Assembly (NCBI GenBank): GCA_036971615.1
Contig: JAYKKR010000008.1
Location: 992,001 to 1,056,000, forward strand
Origin: Amyloporia xantha
Taxonomy: Eukaryota > Basidiomycota > Agaricomycetes > Polyporales > Adustoporiaceae
Direction of reading: 5' to 3'
Length of the DNA: 64,000 nt
A model generated the notes under the pieces. The model saw only the letters and a list, made by a program, of their open reading frames with translations. It ran no database searches and had not been told where the DNA came from. A program made the translations under genes and the position numbers. This document shows, piece by piece, positions 59,701 to 64,000 of the stretch (its first letter is position 1; the number at the start of each line of letters is the position of its first letter).

Positions 59701-60129
59701 ACTGGCACCTTTCAATGATTAAATCTACTTGGTACTGTGGGACATAAGCAGGGGGATAAATTGACCGTTGAAAGAGCTCGCATATATACTGTCTGTCTAA
59801 ATTGGTTATAACTAGTTACAAGCATGCCTGGGGCGCGGCCCCCTGGTCACGATTAGAAGGGCGTACAACAACTATATACCCATACAATCAAGATACTTTT
59901 CCGACGCGTACCATCGTACACGGGAAGAAATTATTCACATACTCTAAATCGTGCTCCAGATGCACCACATAAATCGCATACCGCTCTTAACAAAGAGAAA
60001 CACCCAACTAATATAAGGAGTCCGGCGTGGGTGAGCTTCATGCTTCTAACGCGCCTGAGCGCATCCTTGGCCATCCCTAGGTCGACCAGTTTTGATGGAG
60101 AGCCAGGGCGACCATGGCGAGATTCCGCT
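59701..60129. other. Convergent intergenic region
   Basis: 429 bp between convergent stop codons, holding the two 3' ends. Nothing else was recognised. Confidence 0.4.
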
Positions 60130-62129
60130 TTAACGGAGCAGACGCGGAAGCGGGACATTGCTTCCGTTCGCGACGACCTTCGCCATGGAGCCCTTGATGA
60201 CCTGCTTATCGACCGCACCAGGATGGATAGTTGCACGCCGAAGTCGCGCCACTTGCTGGAGTTCCTCCGACACAGGATCCGATGGAGGGAGAACGATGCC
60301 CGGCTCGTGGTCTTCGCGTCGTCTGGAGGGCTTCTGCTGTCGCTTCTTCTCTTTCAAGAGCTTTGCATCTGTTGAGTTGAGTGTAGTTGGCAAAAGTCAA
60401 GAAGAGGGATTATCAGGATAAAAGGACGGCGTACTAGAATATGAGAAACCATCCGCGTCCCCGTCTAGCCAATGGTCCTTGCGTTCGGAGAACCTACGAC
60501 CCGTCAGCTGTGCCCCAGCAGCTATTGGATAGCCAAAAACATACTTGCGGAGAGGCCTGCCATCGGCTCCCAGAGGCGAAAACGCTGTCCGCTCGCCCTT
60601 CTGATAGGTTGCATACGTCTCTTCCTGACTTTTACGTACTTCGGCAGAGACACACGAGAAAGAGAGCGGCGACAGTGGATCACGAGTGGGAAGCGAGGGG
60701 TCGTCCCGTAGCTGCGCCAGTTTCTCCAAAGCAGCTTTCATGCGCTCCTCCAAGGAGGTCTCGGGACGCTTTAAATCCGTACGCGCGCGTGGCTGCTGAC
60801 GGAGGAATTTGACAACGACCTGGTTTACGATAGACGCACTTATGATCGACAGATATCCTTGCGTAGCTGATTGGGGCCCCGTGGCAATGAGTGCCGCAAT
60901 ATGAGCATAATTAGCGCACTCACCCTTCACAGGAAATATAGAACCGGAGCCGTCAGGTGTATTGACAAGCTTGTCCGCAATTTGCTCCGCGAACCCGAGC
61001 GGGTGCGTTTGGCTGCGCTCTGCCTATACCACCATGAGGACGAAGCGCGGAAGCGGCATCAAAAAACTGACCTGAATGATGACAACAGGACAAGTAATAC
61101 TACCTAAATCTTCCTTAGTTAGCGGTGTCCGCTGAAACCGGTCAAAATTAGCATGAGTATGTTGTTTCGAAGTAGCCGAGTACCCACGTTCATAAACAAA
61201 TTGATATTCGATATGACATGTGACCTCCGAAAGGGTGGATAATGCACCTCCCAATAAGCGACGAGCTGCGCGACGACAAATTTACGGTCAATAGCTTACA
61301 CGAAAAGCGAGCACATCTACTTACGTCGTCTTGTAGATCTGGATGGGCGTCCTGATCAAACGTTTCCACGCACTGTAAGCACGCGACAAGGATTGCAACA
61401 GGATCTTTTCTTACTTGGCCTGCGAAAAAGTCTAAAAGCTCCTTGCAGGAATATTCGAAGGATTCGAGATCCTCCGAAAACGACCACAACTGTACCAGTT
61501 CCTCAAAGGCATCGAAGACGGATCGGATTCTAGAATGGAAGAATGGAAGTCATAAATCTCGAACGGGCTGCAACTGGCTGGGTGCATACTCTGTCTGTGC
61601 CGGAATATTGCAGAGCGTTAGACTCAACACTAGTTCCGGAAATCTGGAAAGAGCAATTAAACTGAGTACAAGTACATTGAGCAAGATAGATGCCACACTC
61701 ACAATATTGCTAATCGCAAAGCAGCGTACGCGTTTAATTCGGGAGCAAATATGTGAGCTGGTGGCAGGCAAAGGTGCTACAATTGGTCGTCAGAATTGCT
61801 CTATTTGGTGAAAGCTTGGTTTCAAAATGAATGCATACGTGGAAAGCGTGAGCGAGATCGGCGGCGTTTACCCAGAGGTCGTGTCGACCGGTCGGTCTAC
61901 ATAGCGACTTGCCTGTCGTGCGCGTATCGAATGTGATGATGTTATACCCTGAATCTAGTCGAGGGTCGTCGGTCTGCGAGTGTACCCATGTCGAATCCAG
62001 GAACAGAGGATGCAACATGACAATCGTAGGCTTGTTAGGATCGAAGCCGCCTACATTGCCGCTGGGTGCATTAGTAGTGTACCAGATAGACGCATAATCG
62101 TCAGAGGAGACGAGGTCAATGTAGGGCAT
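60130..62129 (-). CDS. Alpha/beta-hydrolase-fold protein, probably lacking the catalytic serine
   Basis: The N terminus has an alpha/beta-hydrolase core: MPYIDLVSSDDYASIWY, then KPTIVMLHPLFLDSTWVHSQ (oxyanion strand) and NIITFDTRTTGKS. Joining the next exons gives HIFAPELNAYAALRLA, then FPELVLSLTLCNIPAQTE. That is where the GxSxG nucleophile elbow should sit, but no such motif is present. Later pieces are ESFEYSCKELLDFFAG, TPLTKEDLGSITCPVVIIQ and GFAEQIADKLVNTPDG. A long C-terminal extension holds LEERMKAALEKLAQLRDD and, after a last intron, AKLLKEKKRQQKPSRR to the stop at 60130. The gene has about eight exons. Substrate unknown; a non-catalytic role is possible. Confidence 0.78.
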
Positions 62130-63805
62130 GGTGCTGGAAGACGAGATAAAGAGTGACGATAGTTGACGGTGAGCTCAAGACATGCATGAACAGAGGAATG
62201 TTGGAGGCCGTAAGCAAGCCGTAAGCCAGAGACCAGGTCGAGTGACGGTATAGGCCGTTCTGTAGGCGGGACAAGCCTAACCAGTCTATGGACATGGACG
62301 CGAGATCTGATCCGAGATGCCTGCATAAGGCAACTCTTCCAAAAGCGGAGCTTTTTGGAGCTACCACGTGATCGCGTTATCGCCTAATGCGTCGCTATTC
62401 ATTTGCTTCCGGCTGTCCCCCTACGGAATTCAGCCAGCAATTTTCATGCTGGATCAAGGCCTCAGGCAAATATACGTGTACACGCCGCCTTGAGGAGGCA
62501 TTCGTCTCGTAAAAGACCGTCGCCAGCACAGCCATGTGGCCTAGATTATGAACACCCCTGAGCCAACAGAACTAGCGCGCACGCCTAAAGAAAGTTCCAT
62601 CAATAGCGTCGTCCATCACCATGGCACGGTTCCATGCGAAGGATCTGCACTATTCGACAAGCGGGAAGTCACTTCGCAGGATGTTAGTTGCTCAAACTCA
62701 AAAGTCGCTATCGCAGTTGCTGACGCAGACGGTGGCCCGTCTGGCGGGGTTTGTGACCGTTGAGATGACGGCAGCAGGAACGTAATACGGTGAGGTCCAG
62801 GAACGGAGGAGCGTACCTTAGAAGTAGGTCGGAAATTGGAGCCCGAAATACCGGTCATTCCGGAGAGTTTTCATGAAGGAGTAGCATTCCACAGTTGTTC
62901 CACAGATATGTAGACCACGACTTACAATTTACAAGATATATGTTCAGTTGACAGGAACAACTGATCACGATAACGCGACGGCATGTGCGGACATTCATAC
63001 CTTAGCCGGTCAGCGCTGCAAATAGTAAACACGAGGATGGCTTGAAACCGCCCGCGAAGAAACGACGAAGCTGCGATACTGAAACCTGCGGAACATAGAA
63101 GGCTATCATCCGGCAATCATAAGCAGGCAATCCCCGAAGGATGCCCGGGCCAGTTATTGAATGAAAGAAGCGACAGGCTCAAAAACGCCACAAAGGACCA
63201 GCAGCATATCGCTTGCATCTCCTGTGAAATGAGCAAATGGCATGTCAACGATTAAAGGCACAGAACACGAGGAATTGTTCCAGCTGCTGTCGCCTTATCT
63301 GAAGACTGAGGGACTTACGGCAACGAACACAAACCTATCCGAATCAGAACGGACGCGAGGCGGAATGTACTCCGATGGGATTTATCATCATTCGCTGCTC
63401 TCGATGCCTGCAAGCACCTGGATGACTCGTTGTTGGCGCTGCGGGACAGAATGAGTCTCGGTTGTCAAAGATCACCACGTGAACGTACCTCTTTGTCTGC
63501 TTTCATCGTTGTCGGGTACATGGCAGGTACACCAAGTGATTCGAGTTTGACCTGCTGCTTGCTGACCAGGCCATCCCAAGCAGGCAACACGCGTTCCATG
63601 TCGAACTTCCGCAACTCCTTGCGAAATGTGTCTGACATCATCTGTGTCCGAAGGATGCGGTTAGCGTTATTCCATCAGAACCAGAGAACGCAAATTAAGC
63701 GAACATCAGCTTCAAATTGCGTTAGACCGCTCCCTATCATACTCGCTCTGTGGGGGTGGACGAACGTCGATCAGCTGAGTACCCCGGATAAGGATATCAA
63801 GGACC
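62130..63805. other. 1.7 kb region without a supported gene
   Basis: Promoter of the hydrolase-fold gene at the left. A minus-strand open frame continues upstream to 62326-62367 without conserved sequence. On the plus strand at 63242-63454 a 70-residue frame (MSTIKGTEHEELFQLL) ends quickly and then shifts frame. It might be a remnant of a larger gene but I cannot name it. Confidence 0.35.
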
Positions 63806-64000
63806 TCACTTCGTACGCGCGACCTTGACCTTTTCCTCTTGCTTCCGCTGGATGGCCCGTCTCTCGTCCCACAGCTGCCGTTCCAAGTCGGCCTGCTCCT
63901 TCTTCAACTGAGACACGTGTCTCATCTGTGGGTAGTACATGGGATCGTAGCGAAAATGAACTCACCGTCGAGATCGCATCTACAAAGTCTGGATCCTCAG
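63806..64000 (-). CDS. C-terminal end of a coiled-coil protein (cut by window edge)
   Basis: The last two exons of a minus-strand gene are visible. A piece ending EDPDFVDAIST is joined across a short intron (GTGAGT donor near 63964, acceptor near 63925) to MRHVSQLKKEQADLERQLWD and RAIQRKQEEKVKVARTK, followed by a stop at 63806. The tail is a charged coiled coil. Too little is visible to name the family. Confidence 0.55.

Noticed and set aside
63242..63828. Possible remnant of a larger fungal kinase (FunK1-like) on the plus strand
   Set aside because: The resemblance is limited to a short GTEHEELFQ start; the following frames do not carry kinase motifs.
1..64000. CRISPR arrays, rRNA operons, autonomous transposons, bacterial-type operons
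   Set aside because: None was seen; regularly spaced repeats, rRNA signatures, transposase or reverse-transcriptase motifs are absent.

Overview
The window is nuclear DNA from a filamentous basidiomycete. Nearly every gene is cut by introns of about 48-90 bp with GT-AG ends, and almost every identifiable protein is a eukaryotic fungal housekeeping protein. The Agaricomycetes style (very small exons, microexons, large serine-rich cytoskeletal proteins) suggests a mushroom or polypore, but no species can be named from the sequence alone. All gene models were built by hand: conserved proteins were joined across consensus splice sites and checked for phase. Nothing was searched against a database.

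Left housekeeping block (1-32 kb): the N terminus of a CCR4-NOT subunit (NOT3/5), the polarity scaffold BEM1/Scd2, a 1712-residue GAR-domain cytoskeletal protein, an unrecognised 1025-residue protein, the meiotic crossover protein HEI10 (14 exons), isopropylmalate dehydratase (LEU1), ribosomal protein eL29, a TFIIIC subunit (tau95/Sfc1), a small mitochondrial-type protein, the GINS subunit Psf3, the V-ATPase assembly factor Pkr1, a foldback element, a secreted ferritin-like Rds1 protein, a vacuolar-type serine carboxypeptidase and NOP58.

Accessory island (about 32.7-50.8 kb): five kinase-like genes share one intron plan, two more copies are decayed, and three members of a small helical protein family are interspersed. 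In each of three places a helical-protein gene lies head to head with a kinase gene. The island contains no recognisable housekeeping gene. I regard this divergent kinase/helical-protein pairing as the most interesting signal in the window.

Right housekeeping block (51-64 kb): the tRNA thiolase CTU1/NCS6, the ribosome-biogenesis proteins NOP9 and bystin/ENP1, UDP-glucuronate decarboxylase, an alpha/beta-hydrolase-fold protein that seems to lack the nucleophile serine, and the C-terminal end of one more gene. NOP58, NOP9 and ENP1 all serve ribosome assembly but are not adjacent to each other as a unit.

Quality caveat: LEU1 and NOP58 carry three apparent one-base insertions in otherwise well conserved coding sequence. 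Assembly error is the most likely explanation.
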